Shown in pieces: positions 1 to 8,774 of a stretch of DNA of 64,000 bases; within the stretch, counting starts at the first letter, position 1; each line of letters begins with the position of its first letter. Position numbers and translations under genes: made by a program. The notes below the pieces were generated by a model, which was not told the DNA's origin, made no database searches, and saw only the letters and a list, made by a program, of their open reading frames with translations. Location: contig NZ_JACBYV010000001.1 in NCBI RefSeq assembly GCF_013408425.1, positions 2,418,001 through 2,482,000 of the forward strand, in the 5' to 3' direction. Source of the stretch: Pseudomonas flavescens (GTDB taxonomy: Bacteria > Pseudomonadota > Gammaproteobacteria > Pseudomonadales > Pseudomonadaceae).

Positions 1-128
1 GCCTGGAAGCGGCGTCGGCCAGCTTCCGCGTCGGCTATGAAAGCCCGTCCCAGTTCAGCCGTGAATACAGCCGCCTGTTCGGCGCGCCCCCCCTGCGCGA
101 CATGCACAGGCTGCGCAACGCGGGCTGA
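1..128 (+). CDS. AraC-family transcriptional regulator, C-terminal fragment (5' end outside window)
   Basis: The reading frame is open from the window edge (first full codon at base 3) and stops with TGA at 126-128, leaving 42 codons. The peptide contains [17 protein letters not shown], the second helix-turn-helix of AraC/XylS proteins, where F-S-R-x-F/Y is typical of the DNA-contacting helix. This end of the protein binds DNA; the effector domain lies outside the window, so its inducer cannot be inferred. A strong terminator follows immediately. The gene converges on the iron-receptor gene and is probably not part of that cluster. Confidence 0.8.
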   Translation, partial: LEAASASFRVGYESPSQFSREYSRLFGAPPLRDMHRLRNAG

Positions 129-143
129 TCGCAGACCCGAAAG

Positions 144-181
144 AGCGCGTCACCGATCGGGGTCGGTGACGCGCTTTTTTA
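144..181 (+). terminator. Rho-independent terminator of the AraC-type gene
   Basis: A 13-bp perfect stem (144-156 pairing with 163-175, six-base loop) is followed by a run of T on the plus strand. It begins 16 bases after the AraC stop codon. The minus-strand reading lacks a long T-run, so it serves mainly the plus-strand gene. Confidence 0.85.
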
Positions 182-207
182 CATCTGCCGCCAAGAACCC
201 TCGCCCC

Positions 208-2697
208 CTAGAACCTTTGCGTAAGGGTTGCGGTAACACTGCGCTCCTCACCCAGGTAGCAGGCCACTGCCGAATAGCAGGAAGCCACGTAGTACTCATC
301 GGTAAGGTTGTTGGCGGTGAGTCGCAGCGAGGTTCCGCGTAGCCCGACCTGGGTCAGGTCATAGCCGACGGATGCATCGAACAGGGTGTAGGACGGCACC
401 TCGAAGTCGTTCAGCTCGCTGCCCTTGCTCTTGCCCACGTAACGCGCACCGGCGCCAACCGTCACGCCGGCGAGCGCCCCGGCGGTGAAGCTGTAGTCCG
501 CCCACAGCGTGGCCATCCGCTCGGGGGTCTGCGGTGGGTTGTTGCCGTTGGCATCCACCACGCCCGTGCCGCTGTTGACGAAATAGGACTTGCTGTAGGA
601 GACGTCCGCGTAGGTGTAGCTGGCCATCAGTTGCAGGTTGTCGATGGGCCGGAAACGCGCCTCGAGTTCGACGCCTTTGGACTCGATCCCGCCCACGCCC
701 TTGTAGAAGCTGTCGGTGATCAGGCTGTTTTCCTTGGCGTAGAGGTTTTCCATTTCCAGATTGAAGAACGACAGGGTGTAGAGGTCGTCGGTGCCGGGCG
801 GCTGGAACTTGATACCGGCCTCCCACTGCTCGCCGGTGGTGGGGTCGAGAATCTGCGCACCGCTGGAGTAGTTGGACGTCGGGTTGAACGAGGTCGAATA
901 GCTGACGTAGGGCGACACGCCATTGTCGAAGGCATAGAGCACACCGGCATGGCCGCTGAGTTTCTCGCCCTGGCTGTCGTTCTGGCCGGCGATTTCGTCG
1001 TCGATGGAAACGTCGTACCAGTCCTGACGCAGGCCGACGGACAGGTTCCAGTTGTCGATCTCGACCAGATCCTGCAGGTACAGACCGGTCTGCTTCTGGC
1101 GCCGCAGCGCATCGCTCACCGGGGTGATGGCGGTCAGGCCATTGGTGTAGTAGACCGGGTCGAACACGTCGATGGGCGTGACCGAGCCCGGCGGCTGCAG
1201 TATCGAGTTGTCACGCTGGCTGGCGATCTTGTTCTTCGAGTACTGATAATCCAGCCCCAGCACCACGGTGTGCTGGGCGGCACCGGTGGCGAACTCGGCC
1301 TGCAGCATGTTATCGACGATCCAGGCGTGCAAACGCTCCTGGCCACCGCTGTAACCACGGTACAGTTCGTTGCTGGTATCGCTCAGGTAACCCGAGCCCC
1401 AGATCTGGCTGTTCGCTACCCGCGCATCCAGGTATCGAAAATTCTGCCGGGTGCTCCAGGTGTCGTTGAAACGATGCTCCAGCTCGTAACCGACCATCTG
1501 CTGGGTGCGGGTGAACTCCTCGACGGCAGGATCGCCCTCGAAGAAGCTGCTGGAGATGCGCTGACCATTGCGTTTGTGCAGAGTACCGGAGGCCGGCAGG
1601 CTGCCGTGGTAGCCACCGTTGGGGTCGTCCTGCAGGTAGGCGTAGAGGGTCATGAAGGTGTCTTCACTGAGGTTCAGCGCCAGGCTGGGCATCAGTGCAT
1701 AGCGGGTTTCAGTGACGTGGTCGGCCTGGGAGTCGGCATCCCTGGCCAGCCCGACGACGCGATAGGCGATGTTCTCGTTCAACGGCCCGGTGACGTCGAA
1801 ACCCAGCGACTTGCGGTTGTTGTTGCCGTAGGAAACATCCACCCGCCCAGCCTGGGTGAACTCGGGCCGCTTGGTGCTGATGGCCGCCAGGCCGCCTGGG
1901 TTGCTGCGGCCGTAGAGCACGGAGGATGGCCCCTTGAGCACGTCGATACGCTCGATGAAGTACGGGTCGATCTGCAGGCTGCTGTAGGAGCCAGGATCAC
2001 CCATGGACTTCAGGCCATCGATGATGATGTTGTCCACCGCGCCGTCGTTGATCCCGCGAATCGCCAAATAGTCGTAGCGGTGCGTGTTGCCATAGGGGTT
2101 GGTGAGCACGCCCGGGGTGTAGCGCATCGCATCGGCAGCGCTGGCGGCGCCCTGCTTCTCGATCTGCTCGCGGGTGACCACCGAAACGCTCTGCGAGGTT
2201 TTCAGCAACTCCTTGCTGGTCTTGGTCGACACGCTGCTGTGGGTGGCGTTGTAGCCGTCCATGCTGCCCAGCGCATTGCCGAGGGCAAAGGCACGGATGG
2301 CGGTGCTCTCCAGCTCGACGGAACCAGCGTCGGCCTGGCGGGCGGCCTGCAGCGAGTAGCCGCCATTACCGTCCGCCGTGGCCTGCAGGCCACTGCCCTG
2401 CAGCAGGCGGGAGAAGCCCTCGTCGATGCCGAACTCGCCCTGCAGTCCCGGGCTCTGCTTGCCTTCGGTAAGGCGTGCATCCACCGACAGCAGGACACCC
2501 GTCTCGGCCGCGAAACGGCTCAGTGCCGCCGACAGCGGGCCAGCGGGAATCTGATAGTTGCGCGCGCTCTGCTGGTAGCTATCAGCCTCGACGACCTGAG
2601 CATGACCAAGCAGCGGCGACAAGGCCGCCAGCGTCAGCGTGGCAAGGCGAATTGACCGCCGCAGAGCGCTCGGCGAAAAACGGGGATTCGAGTACAT
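208..2697 (-). CDS. TonB-dependent siderophore receptor with N-terminal signalling (STN) domain
   Basis: Outer-membrane ferric-siderophore transducer of the FecA/FpvA type, 829 aa. It has a signal peptide (about residues 1-34, ending GHAQ), then a secretin/TonB short N-terminal domain (about 48-120, starting YQIPAGPLSAALSRFA) that talks to the FecR-type regulator, then a plug domain (about 155-270, with SVSVVTREQIEKQGA), and a 22-strand-type barrel ending in the C-terminal phenylalanine of outer-membrane proteins (QRF). A GAGGAAG ribosome site precedes the ATG. It is downstream of the anti-sigma and sigma genes on the same strand, separated by a 136-bp gap that probably carries the sigma-dependent promoter. 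The ligand cannot be told from sequence; FoxA/FiuA-like xenosiderophore use is plausible. Confidence 0.92.
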   Translation of the reverse strand: MYSNPRFSPSALRRSIRLATLTLAALSPLLGHAQVVEADSYQQSARNYQIPAGPLSAALSRFAAETGVLLSVDARLTEGKQSPGLQGEFGIDEGFSRLLQGSGLQATADGNGGYSLQAARQADAGSVELESTAIRAFALGNALGSMDGYNATHSSVSTKTSKELLKTSQSVSVVTREQIEKQGAASAADAMRYTPGVLTNPYGNTHRYDYLAIRGINDGAVDNIIIDGLKSMGDPGSYSSLQIDPYFIERIDVLKGPSSVLYGRSNPGGLAAISTKRPEFTQAGRVDVSYGNNNRKSLGFDVTGPLNENIAYRVVGLARDADSQADHVTETRYALMPSLALNLSEDTFMTLYAYLQDDPNGGYHGSLPASGTLHKRNGQRISSSFFEGDPAVEEFTRTQQMVGYELEHRFNDTWSTRQNFRYLDARVANSQIWGSGYLSDTSNELYRGYSGGQERLHAWIVDNMLQAEFATGAAQHTVVLGLDYQYSKNKIASQRDNSILQPPGSVTPIDVFDPVYYTNGLTAITPVSDALRRQKQTGLYLQDLVEIDNWNLSVGLRQDWYDVSIDDEIAGQNDSQGEKLSGHAGVLYAFDNGVSPYVSYSTSFNPTSNYSSGAQILDPTTGEQWEAGIKFQPPGTDDLYTLSFFNLEMENLYAKENSLITDSFYKGVGGIESKGVELEARFRPIDNLQLMASYTYADVSYSKSYFVNSGTGVVDANGNNPPQTPERMATLWADYSFTAGALAGVTVGAGARYVGKSKGSELNDFEVPSYTLFDASVGYDLTQVGLRGTSLRLTANNLTDEYYVASCYSAVACYLGEERSVTATLTQRF

Positions 2698-2833
2698 GGG
2701 ACTTCCTCATTGCAGGGGCCGCGCATGACACGCAAGGGCCGGATGCACTGAAGCCAAGCGAAAATGAAAAAGGGGAACCGCAGATTTGAATTTTTTTGCC
2801 AATAGCGCGAAAACGGCGCATTGCCCGAAATCT

Positions 2834-3781
2834 TCAACCCTGTAGCGGCTCGAGCGTCACCCACCACGGCAGGCGGCGGTTGACCCGTATCGGCAGGCTG
2901 CCCTGCAACGCATCGAGAATGCGCTGCGTGTCGCCCAGCGGATAGGCGCCGACCAGCCGCAGGTCGGCAACCCGCGGGTCACAGGCGAGATAGCCAGGTA
3001 CGTGCTCGGCGAGTTCTTCGATGAAGTCGCCCAACCGGCGGTTATCGGCCAGCAGTACACCCCGGCTCCAGGCCTCGCGGGCACGCTCCACCGGCTCCCC
3101 CGCGGCAATGCCATCAGGGCCGATACGCGCTTGATTGCCTGCCTGCAGGACCAGCGGCGCACCGCCGCTGCCAGGCTCGATGCGCACCGCCCCATCGAAG
3201 ACGCTGAGCAGGGTGAAGCCATGGCCCTCGCGCACGCCGAAGCGGGTACCCAGCGCCTGCAGGCGCCCGTGCACGGCCTGCACCAGCAGCGGACGCGGAT
3301 CCTCGGCGGTCTCGATCAGCACCTCGCCCTGAAACAGGCGTAACAGGCGGGTCGACGCACTGTAGTCGACATCCACCGCAGTGCGGCTGCTCAGCCACAG
3401 GTGGGTACCATCGGCCAGGCGCGTGGCGCGGATCTCCCCGGTAGCGGTTCGCTCACTGGCGACCCAGGCGCGCCACGGACGCCCCTGCCCCGCCACCGTC
3501 AGCATGCCCGCTGCTCCCAGCAACGCGAACAGGCCGAGCACCTGACGGCGACTTCGACCCGTGCTGCGCAGCGCCTGGCCGGCAGCCTGACGGCGGGTAT
3601 CGGTGGGCAGCCGGGTGAACTGGCCGCTGATCGCTTCGACCCGCTGCCAGGCCGCCGCATGCTCGGGCCGCGCTGCCAGCCACTGCCGCCAGGCCTGTTG
3701 TTGATGGTCGCTGACGGGTGGGTCGGCCAGCACCGCGAACCACTCGGCGGCTTCCTGCAGGGTATGGTGATCGGCGTTCAT
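2834..3781 (-). CDS. FecR-family anti-sigma / sigma regulator
   Basis: 315-aa inner-membrane regulator that relays the receptor signal to the partner ECF sigma factor. The N-terminal cytoplasmic part carries the FecR N-terminal motif (EAAEWFAVLADP, then WRQWLAARPEHAAAWQRVE). One hydrophobic segment lies near residues 82-100 (LGLFALLGAAGMLTVAG). The periplasmic FecR domain follows (ATRLADGTHLWLSSRTAVDVDYS), with a STN-like C-terminal tail (AYPLGDTQRILDAL). It starts 3 bases after the sigma-factor stop codon, so the two are co-transcribed. The order sigma, FecR, receptor is the standard cell-surface signalling arrangement. Confidence 0.92.
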   Translation of the reverse strand: MNADHHTLQEAAEWFAVLADPPVSDHQQQAWRQWLAARPEHAAAWQRVEAISGQFTRLPTDTRRQAAGQALRSTGRSRRQVLGLFALLGAAGMLTVAGQGRPWRAWVASERTATGEIRATRLADGTHLWLSSRTAVDVDYSASTRLLRLFQGEVLIETAEDPRPLLVQAVHGRLQALGTRFGVREGHGFTLLSVFDGAVRIEPGSGGAPLVLQAGNQARIGPDGIAAGEPVERAREAWSRGVLLADNRRLGDFIEELAEHVPGYLACDPRVADLRLVGAYPLGDTQRILDALQGSLPIRVNRRLPWWVTLEPLQG

Positions 3782-3784
3782 CGC

Positions 3785-4291
3785 TCAGCTCTCCACCAGC
3801 AACAGGCACTGCAGCATGGCCTGGGCCATGTACTTCTTCACCATGCGCTCGGACACCTGCAGGCGCAGGGCGATGGCGGCGTAGGTCAGGCCGTCCAGTT
3901 GCGAGAGCAGAAAAGCCTCGCGCACCTTGCCCGGCAGGCGCAGAAGCATGGCGTCGATGGCCAGCAGGGTTTCGATGATCAGTTCGGCCGCTTCCGGCGA
4001 GGGGGCATGCTGTTCCGGCTGCAACGCCAGGGCTTCGAGGTAGGCACGCTCGATCGCCTGGCGCCGCCAGTGATTGACCAGCAGCGAGTGGGCGATGGTC
4101 GACAGATAGGCCCGCGGCTCACGCAACGCCGGCAGCTCGCGCTCCTTGCTGAGCACGCGCAGGAAGGTATCTTGCGCCAGATCCGCGGCATTCTCGGCGC
4201 AGCCCAGCCGCCTGCGCAGCCAGCCGTTCAACCAGCTGCTGTGCTCGCGATACAACTGTTGCAGGGACTGCTGAGAGGAAACAAGCGACAT
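3785..4291 (-). CDS. FecI-family ECF RNA polymerase sigma factor
   Basis: Extracytoplasmic-function sigma-70 of the iron-starvation subgroup, 168 aa from the chosen ATG. Region 2 includes DLAQDTFLRVL and YLSTIAHSLLVNHWRR; region 4 includes GLTYAAIALRLQVSERMVKKYM. It should direct RNA polymerase to the promoter of the adjacent receptor gene when the receptor is loaded. An ATG at 4324 would add 11 residues, but a Fur-box candidate lies just upstream at 4328-4342 and family members begin near the SQQSLQQLYREH block, so the ATG at 4291 is preferred. Neither start has a strong ribosome site, so the exact start is uncertain. Confidence 0.88.
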   Translation of the reverse strand: MSLVSSQQSLQQLYREHSSWLNGWLRRRLGCAENAADLAQDTFLRVLSKERELPALREPRAYLSTIAHSLLVNHWRRQAIERAYLEALALQPEQHAPSPEAAELIIETLLAIDAMLLRLPGKVREAFLLSQLDGLTYAAIALRLQVSERMVKKYMAQAMLQCLLLVES

Positions 4292-4327
4292 CGAGCACAC
4301 CATCACCGCACCTGGACGAGGCATGAA

Positions 4328-4342
4328 TGGTAATGCTTCTCA
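4328..4342 (-). promoter_or_regulatory. Fur-box candidate upstream of the FecI-type gene
   Basis: Read on the minus strand the 15-mer is TGAGAAGCATTACCA, which matches 11 of the 14 defined bases of the 7-1-7 Fur inverted repeat TGATAATnATTATCA. It lies 37 bases before the preferred sigma-factor start, the expected place for iron repression of such clusters. Assigned by eye, without a scored matrix. Confidence 0.55.
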
Positions 4343-4418
4343 GAAGCGAATTACAGGGATTCGTAGGCTGCTGATCCGCAGCCTGGGCTGAGCATAGCGA
4401 TACCCGGGCTACTGCGGC

Positions 4419-5018
4419 TCAGATGCTGATCGGCCGACGGCCGGCCAGGGCGTGAGCCAGGGTGCCGCCATCCACCAGTTCCAGTTCGCCACCGAGCGGC
4501 ATGCCGTGGGCGATGCGCGACGCTACCAGCCCTTTACCGGCCAGCAGTTGGGCGATGTAGTGGGCGGTCGCTTCGCCTTCCACGGTCGGGTTGGTGGCCA
4601 GGATCACTTCGCTGAACTGGCCTGCCTCGATGCGCTGCAACAGCTCGGGGATACCGATGGCCTCGGGACCCAGCCCGTCGAGCGGCGACAGGTGCCCCTT
4701 GAGCACGAAATAACGACCGCGAAAGCCGGTGTGCTCCACGGCGTATACGTCCATCGGCCCTTCGACCACGCACAGCAGGCTGTCGTCCCGACGCGGGTCG
4801 AGACAGATCTGGCAGACCTCGTCTTCACTGAGGCTGCGGCACGATTTGCAGTAACCGACCCCCTCCATGGCCTGGTTCAGCGCCTGGGCCAGCCGTACGG
4901 CGCCGTTGCGGTCGCGCTCGAGCAACTGCAGGGCCATGCGCTGGGCAGTCTTCTGGCCGACACCGGGCAGGATGCGCAGGGAATCGATCAGTTGGCGGAT
5001 CAGGGGGCTGAAGCTCAT
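4419..5018 (-). CDS. recR: Recombination mediator protein RecR
   Basis: RecR acts with RecF and RecO to load RecA at gaps. The 199-aa product has the usual length. It has an N-terminal helix-hairpin-helix ([16 protein letters not shown]), a four-cysteine zinc finger ([16 protein letters not shown]) and a Toprim domain beginning [15 protein letters not shown]. The start at 5018 ([12 protein letters not shown]) is chosen because the upstream extension to 5126 is not RecR-like and overlaps a REP palindrome. It is the last gene of the dnaX-ybaB-recR cluster, all on the minus strand, a conserved bacterial arrangement. Confidence 0.97.
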   Translation of the reverse strand: MSFSPLIRQLIDSLRILPGVGQKTAQRMALQLLERDRNGAVRLAQALNQAMEGVGYCKSCRSLSEDEVCQICLDPRRDDSLLCVVEGPMDVYAVEHTGFRGRYFVLKGHLSPLDGLGPEAIGIPELLQRIEAGQFSEVILATNPTVEGEATAHYIAQLLAGKGLVASRIAHGMPLGGELELVDGGTLAHALAGRRPISI

Positions 5019-5111
5019 GGCGCGGATGCTCGACGATGAAAGCGGAGAGGTTTGACGGCATAGCGCCGGTACGGACGCTTCGAGGCGAAAGCGGCCATTG
5101 ACGCAGTATCC

Positions 5112-5187
5112 GTGGGAGCGGGCCATGCCCGCGATTTTTCGCGCGTATGGCCCGCCCCCACAGCCGTAGGGTGGGCTTCAGCCCACC
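5112..5187. repeat. REP palindromes between ybaB and recR
   Basis: Two palindromic repeat types sit side by side. A pair based on GTGGGAGCGGGCCATGCCCGC occupies 5112-5160 with its inverted partner. A second type, GTAGGGTGGGCTTCAGCCCA, occupies 5166-5187. The first recurs in the tandem array near 59 kb; the second recurs near 12.5 and 31.2 kb. Confidence 0.8.
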
Positions 5188-5200
5188 AGGATCGACTGCT

Positions 5201-5527
5201 TTAGAACGGCATCTTGAAGCCGGGCGGCAGCTGCATGCCGGAGGTCATGCCGGACATCTTGTCCTGGCTATTGGCTTCGATCTTGCGCACGGCGTCGTTG
5301 ACGGCAGCGGCGATCAGGTCTTCGAGGATTTCCTTGTCTTCCTGCATCAGGCTGTCGTCGAGGCTGACGCGTTTGACGTCATGACGACCGGTCATCACCA
5401 CGCTGACCAGACCGGCGCCGGACTGACCGGTTACCTCGGCGTTGGCCAACTCTTCCTGCATCTTCTGCATTTTTTCCTGCATCTGCTGTGCCTGCTTCAT
5501 CAGGCCGGCCATGCCACCTTTCATCAT
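5201..5527 (-). CDS. YbaB/EbfC family nucleoid-associated protein
   Basis: 108-aa DNA-binding protein of the YbaB/EbfC family, a dimer with a tweezer shape that binds DNA with little sequence preference. The N-terminus is an amphipathic, Gln/Met-rich helix ([20 protein letters not shown]), followed by the conserved block [19 protein letters not shown] and [14 protein letters not shown], and a Met/Gly-rich tail ending PPGFKMPF. It lies between dnaX and recR in the usual position. Two adjacent ATG codons are possible starts; GAGGAC upstream fits the first. Confidence 0.95.
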   Translation of the reverse strand: MMKGGMAGLMKQAQQMQEKMQKMQEELANAEVTGQSGAGLVSVVMTGRHDVKRVSLDDSLMQEDKEILEDLIAAAVNDAVRKIEANSQDKMSGMTSGMQLPPGFKMPF

Positions 5528-5544
5528 GATGTTGTCCTCGGTAG

Positions 5545-7641
5545 TCAGGGATTAACGACGGTATCGACGGGTTCGATGCTGCCCGCACGCACGGAGGCGG
5601 CGAACTGCGAAATCATCTGTTGAATCAATGGATCGTTCTGGATCGACGCTTCAGCCTCGCGCTGGCGATTGGCGCGCTTGCGGGCGGCAGCCTGGGCAGG
5701 CGTTTCCTGTTCGGGCTTGATCAGCTCGATGTCCAGTTGCAGCTCACGGCCATGGTAGGCATTGAGCGAATCGTTCAGGCGGCGCTGCTGGGTCGCGTTG
5801 AACAGTGCGCTATGGGCCGGATCCAGGTGCAGCAGCCATTTGTCACCCTCGACGGCGATCAGGCTGCAGTTGGCGGCGATGCTGCCCGTCATGCCGCCCA
5901 GGCCCAGCTTCGGGAACAGCTCGAGCCAGTCCGCCGCCAGGCCGGTAGCCGGCAGCGAGGCAGGCTCGGGTTCGGCTTGTGGCTGCTCGTCGGAGAGCGC
6001 ATCGGCGAAATCGTAATCCAGGTTCTCGGCATCCATCGCCACGTAGTCGTAGTCACCGGGTGGTGGCTCGTCATCGCTGTCCGGTGGATTCAGGTAGTTG
6101 CTGTCGATCACCGGCACGTCGGCCAGCTCGGGAACGGGCAGCGCCACTTCCGGCTCGGGCTCTACGGCCTTGACCGGCTCTTCGACCTTCGGCTCAGGCT
6201 GCGCCTGCACGGCGACCGGCGGCGGAGGCGTGTCGTCGACCGGTACTGCGGGTTCGGCGGCCTTGGCCTCGACCGGCACCTCTTCCCACGGCGGAGTGAC
6301 CACAGGCGCAGGGGCAGCAACGGCCGCGGGCGCAACTGCCGGTGGCGTGATGGCAGCGGCAACAGGTGGCGCTGCTGGCGGCGGCACGGCTGCGGCCGGC
6401 GTCGGCACACTGGGGACGACGCTGGCCTGAGGCGCGGCACTGACAACAGGGGCTGACGCAGCAGGCGCTGCGTCGGCCACCGGCGTTGTCTGGGGATCAG
6501 CCTTGGCCTGGCTGATCCCCAGTGGCTTTAGCGCCACCCTCGGCGCAGCACCCTCGCCCGCCGGCCTGAATGCCAGCATGCGCAGCAGGACCATCTCGAA
6601 GCCACCGCGCGGATCCGGCGCCAGCGGCAGGTCGCGTCGGCCGATCAGGCCCATCTGATAATAGAACTGCACGTCTTCGGCCGGCAGCGCCTGAGCAAGG
6701 CCGAGAACACGGTCGCGATCACCCTGGCCGTTGTCCACCGCATCCGGCAGCGCCTGGGCGATGGCCACGCGGTGCAGCACATTGAGCATTTCTGCCAGCA
6801 CGCCACTCCAGTCCGGGCCCTGTTCGGCGAGCTGACGCACGGCTTCGATCACGCCGCGGGCGTCACCTTCGATCAGTGCATGCAGCACGCCGTATACCTG
6901 ACCATGGTCGAGGGTACCGAGCATGGCACGCACATCAGCGGCGAGTACCTTGCCTTCACCGAAGGCGATGGCCTGGTCGGTCAGGCTCATGGCATCGCGC
7001 ATGGAACCGTCGGCCGCACGGCCGAGCAGCCACAGGGCATCGTCTTCGAAAGGAATGTTCTCGGCGCCCAGCACGTGGGTCAGGTGCTCGACCACGCGCT
7101 CTGGCGGCATGTTCTTCAGCGAGAACTGCAGGCAGCGCGACAGCACGGTGACCGGCAGCTTCTGCGGGTCGGTGGTGGCGAGCAGGAATTTGACGTGGGG
7201 TGGCGGTTCCTCGAGCGTCTTGAGCAAGGCGTTGAAGGAGCTGGTGGAGAGCATGTGCACTTCGTCGATCAGGTAGACCTTGAAGCGTCCGCGGCTCGGC
7301 GAGTACTGCACGTTGTCGAGCAGCTCGCGGGTGTCTTCCACCTTGGTGCGGCTGGCGGCGTCCACTTCGATGAGATCGACGAAACGGCCTTCATCGATCT
7401 CCCGGCACACCGAGCAGGTGCCGCACGGGGTGGAGCTGATGCCGGTTTCGCAGTTCAGGCACTTGGCGATGATCCGCGCGATGGTGGTCTTGCCCACGCC
7501 CCGGGTACCGGTGAACAGGTAGGCGTGGTGCAGGCGCTGGCTGTCGAGTGCGTTGATCAGTGCCTTCAGCACATGGGTCTGCCCGACCATTTCGCGAAAC
7601 GACCGCGGGCGCCATTTGCGTGCAAGAACCTGATAACTCAT
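5545..7641 (-). CDS. dnaX: DNA polymerase III subunit tau (clamp loader)
   Basis: 698-aa clamp-loader ATPase. The N-terminal AAA+ part begins [19 protein letters not shown], has Walker [10 protein letters not shown] near residue 45, a four-cysteine zinc module ([19 protein letters not shown]), Walker B LIDEVHML and the SRC sensor LSRCLQF. After about residue 365 comes a long Ala/Pro/Glu-rich linker, then the tau C-terminal domain ([20 protein letters not shown]) that contacts polymerase. I see no A-AAA-AAG slippery heptamer on the coding strand, so a gamma form made as in E. coli is not obvious. The stop lies 17 bases before ybaB. Confidence 0.97.
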   Translation of the reverse strand: MSYQVLARKWRPRSFREMVGQTHVLKALINALDSQRLHHAYLFTGTRGVGKTTIARIIAKCLNCETGISSTPCGTCSVCREIDEGRFVDLIEVDAASRTKVEDTRELLDNVQYSPSRGRFKVYLIDEVHMLSTSSFNALLKTLEEPPPHVKFLLATTDPQKLPVTVLSRCLQFSLKNMPPERVVEHLTHVLGAENIPFEDDALWLLGRAADGSMRDAMSLTDQAIAFGEGKVLAADVRAMLGTLDHGQVYGVLHALIEGDARGVIEAVRQLAEQGPDWSGVLAEMLNVLHRVAIAQALPDAVDNGQGDRDRVLGLAQALPAEDVQFYYQMGLIGRRDLPLAPDPRGGFEMVLLRMLAFRPAGEGAAPRVALKPLGISQAKADPQTTPVADAAPAASAPVVSAAPQASVVPSVPTPAAAVPPPAAPPVAAAITPPAVAPAAVAAPAPVVTPPWEEVPVEAKAAEPAVPVDDTPPPPVAVQAQPEPKVEEPVKAVEPEPEVALPVPELADVPVIDSNYLNPPDSDDEPPPGDYDYVAMDAENLDYDFADALSDEQPQAEPEPASLPATGLAADWLELFPKLGLGGMTGSIAANCSLIAVEGDKWLLHLDPAHSALFNATQQRRLNDSLNAYHGRELQLDIELIKPEQETPAQAAARKRANRQREAEASIQNDPLIQQMISQFAASVRAGSIEPVDTVVNP

Positions 7642-8089
7642 TGAAAACCGTCGCCAGAGGAAAGCAAAAGAGGACTAATGCTAGCTCAAATCGGCCTATC
7701 AGTGCGACGCCGATTGGCGGACATGAAAAAGATCGGAAACGGGGCTGGCTAAATTTTATACAGTCACGTATAGTCCGTCCCGTTCGTACCACGCTGCAAG
7801 TCATTCGGCCTCAAGGCCTTCCCGATGGTTTCCTGGCAATCGGCATCCACAGGATGCACGCACAACCGCCAAGACCCCCTCCTCTGACTGATCTGGCCGT
7901 CCCGCTCACGCGTCGACCTTCGCCAGTCTTCCGACGTACAGACCCGCTCTAGCTTTCACCTCAGCAAATAGGTGGAACTTAAAAGCGCGCAGTCCGCTCC
8001 GACAAACAATCGTATTGGCCCAAGCCAGTGCCCGGAGCCCTCTTTATATGGCGCGATCATGCGCCCGTAGTATCAGGAAACACCCAAAT
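7642..8089. other. 448-bp gap upstream of dnaX with no clear gene
   Basis: I see no supported coding region. It lies between the divergent dnaX and a small Pseudomonas gene. It contains a TATAGT hexamer at 7769-7774 that could be a -10 box, but no good -35 at 17 bases. The bacterial SRP RNA signature (GGTCAGGTCCGGAAGGAAGC type) was looked for and is absent on both strands. An untranslated leader or small RNA is possible but unsupported. Confidence 0.4.
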
Positions 8090-8311
8090 ATGAATACCAA
8101 CCAACAAATCCAGACCGCCATCCATACCCTGTCCAACGCCTTCGCTCCGCTTGCCTGCCATATCCTGGCAACCCGCAAGGGCAGCTTCAGCTTTACAGTC
8201 GTGGACCACACCGGTGTCGCCCAGCACAGCCAGCGCCTTTACCCCGGCCAATACTGCGACGATTCCCTGAAAGGTGTGATCGAACGTGCCCGCCAGGCAC
8301 TGCGTCGCTGA
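8090..8311 (+). CDS. Small Pseudomonas protein, possibly DUF3509-like
   Basis: 73-aa soluble protein starting MNTNQQIQTAIHTLSNAF, with an AGGAAA ribosome site. The centre alternates hydrophobic and polar residues (GSFSFTVVDHTGVAQHSQRL), as in a small beta-sheet, followed by a C-terminal helix (SLKGVIERARQALRR). This layout resembles the short DUF3509 proteins found mainly in Pseudomonas, but I cannot confirm membership. No catalytic motif, signal peptide or membrane segment is visible. The next gene downstream is of similar size and layout, so the two may be distant paralogues. Function unknown. Confidence 0.7.
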   Translation: MNTNQQIQTAIHTLSNAFAPLACHILATRKGSFSFTVVDHTGVAQHSQRLYPGQYCDDSLKGVIERARQALRR

Positions 8312-8427
8312 TCTCGCAGGCGAATCTGCAAACAACGTCACGATTAAGGGAGCGAAATAGTAGCCATCGTCGAACTTAATGAATCCTGGTCACTCATAGG
8401 TATTCATACTTCAACTGGAGTTCGTCA

Positions 8428-8715
8428 ATGGAAAATAGTAATCGACAGCTTGTCGACCAGCTATTCGCCCCCCTACGCGCCACCTTCAGTCGGCCTCGCC
8501 CGGACGGCAGCATCGTTCTCTCCCTGATCGATGAAGCCGATACCACCGCGTACAGCCGGGTGCTGCAGAAGCTGCAGCTGAACGACTCGAACGCTTTCGC
8601 CCAAAGCCTCGAAGACATCCGCCTCGAGCTCGCCGTCAGAGCCGGCAACATCCCGGCAGAAATGCGCAAGATGCTCAAGGAACAGGACAGCGTGATCAGC
8701 TACCACCACGCCTGA
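8428..8715 (+). CDS. Small hypothetical protein with helical C-terminus, Pseudomonas type
   Basis: 95-aa soluble protein (MENSNRQLVDQLFAPLRATF) with CTGGAG 8 bases before the ATG. A short predicted sheet region (DGSIVLSLIDEADTTAYSRVL) is followed by helical, charged sequence (SLEDIRLELAVRAGNIPAEMRKMLKEQ). No signal peptide or known motif is visible. The layout recalls the preceding 73-aa protein and DUF3509-type proteins, but similarity at residue level is weak. A terminator lies 16 bases after the stop codon. Function unknown. Confidence 0.7.
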   Translation: MENSNRQLVDQLFAPLRATFSRPRPDGSIVLSLIDEADTTAYSRVLQKLQLNDSNAFAQSLEDIRLELAVRAGNIPAEMRKMLKEQDSVISYHHA

Positions 8716-8730
8716 TACGTGTCCGCAATG

Positions 8731-8769
8731 AAGCCCCGCAGCCTGACCGGCGCGGGGCTTCGTCGTTTC
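8731..8769. terminator. Shared terminator hairpin between converging genes
   Basis: AAGCCCCGC (8731-8739) pairs perfectly with GCGGGGCTT (8752-8760). It sits between a plus-strand gene ending at 8715 and a minus-strand gene ending at 8775. The tail is only moderately T-rich (CGTCGTTTC), so efficiency is uncertain. Confidence 0.65.
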
Positions 8770-8774
8770 TGGGA

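Noticed and set aside
631..2655. A 674-codon open frame antisense to the TonB receptor
   Set aside because: Composition shadow of the receptor gene; no motif, no ribosome site.
7642..8089. Signal-recognition-particle 4.5S RNA near dnaX
   Set aside because: The conserved GGAAGGAAGCAGCC-type core is absent on both strands.
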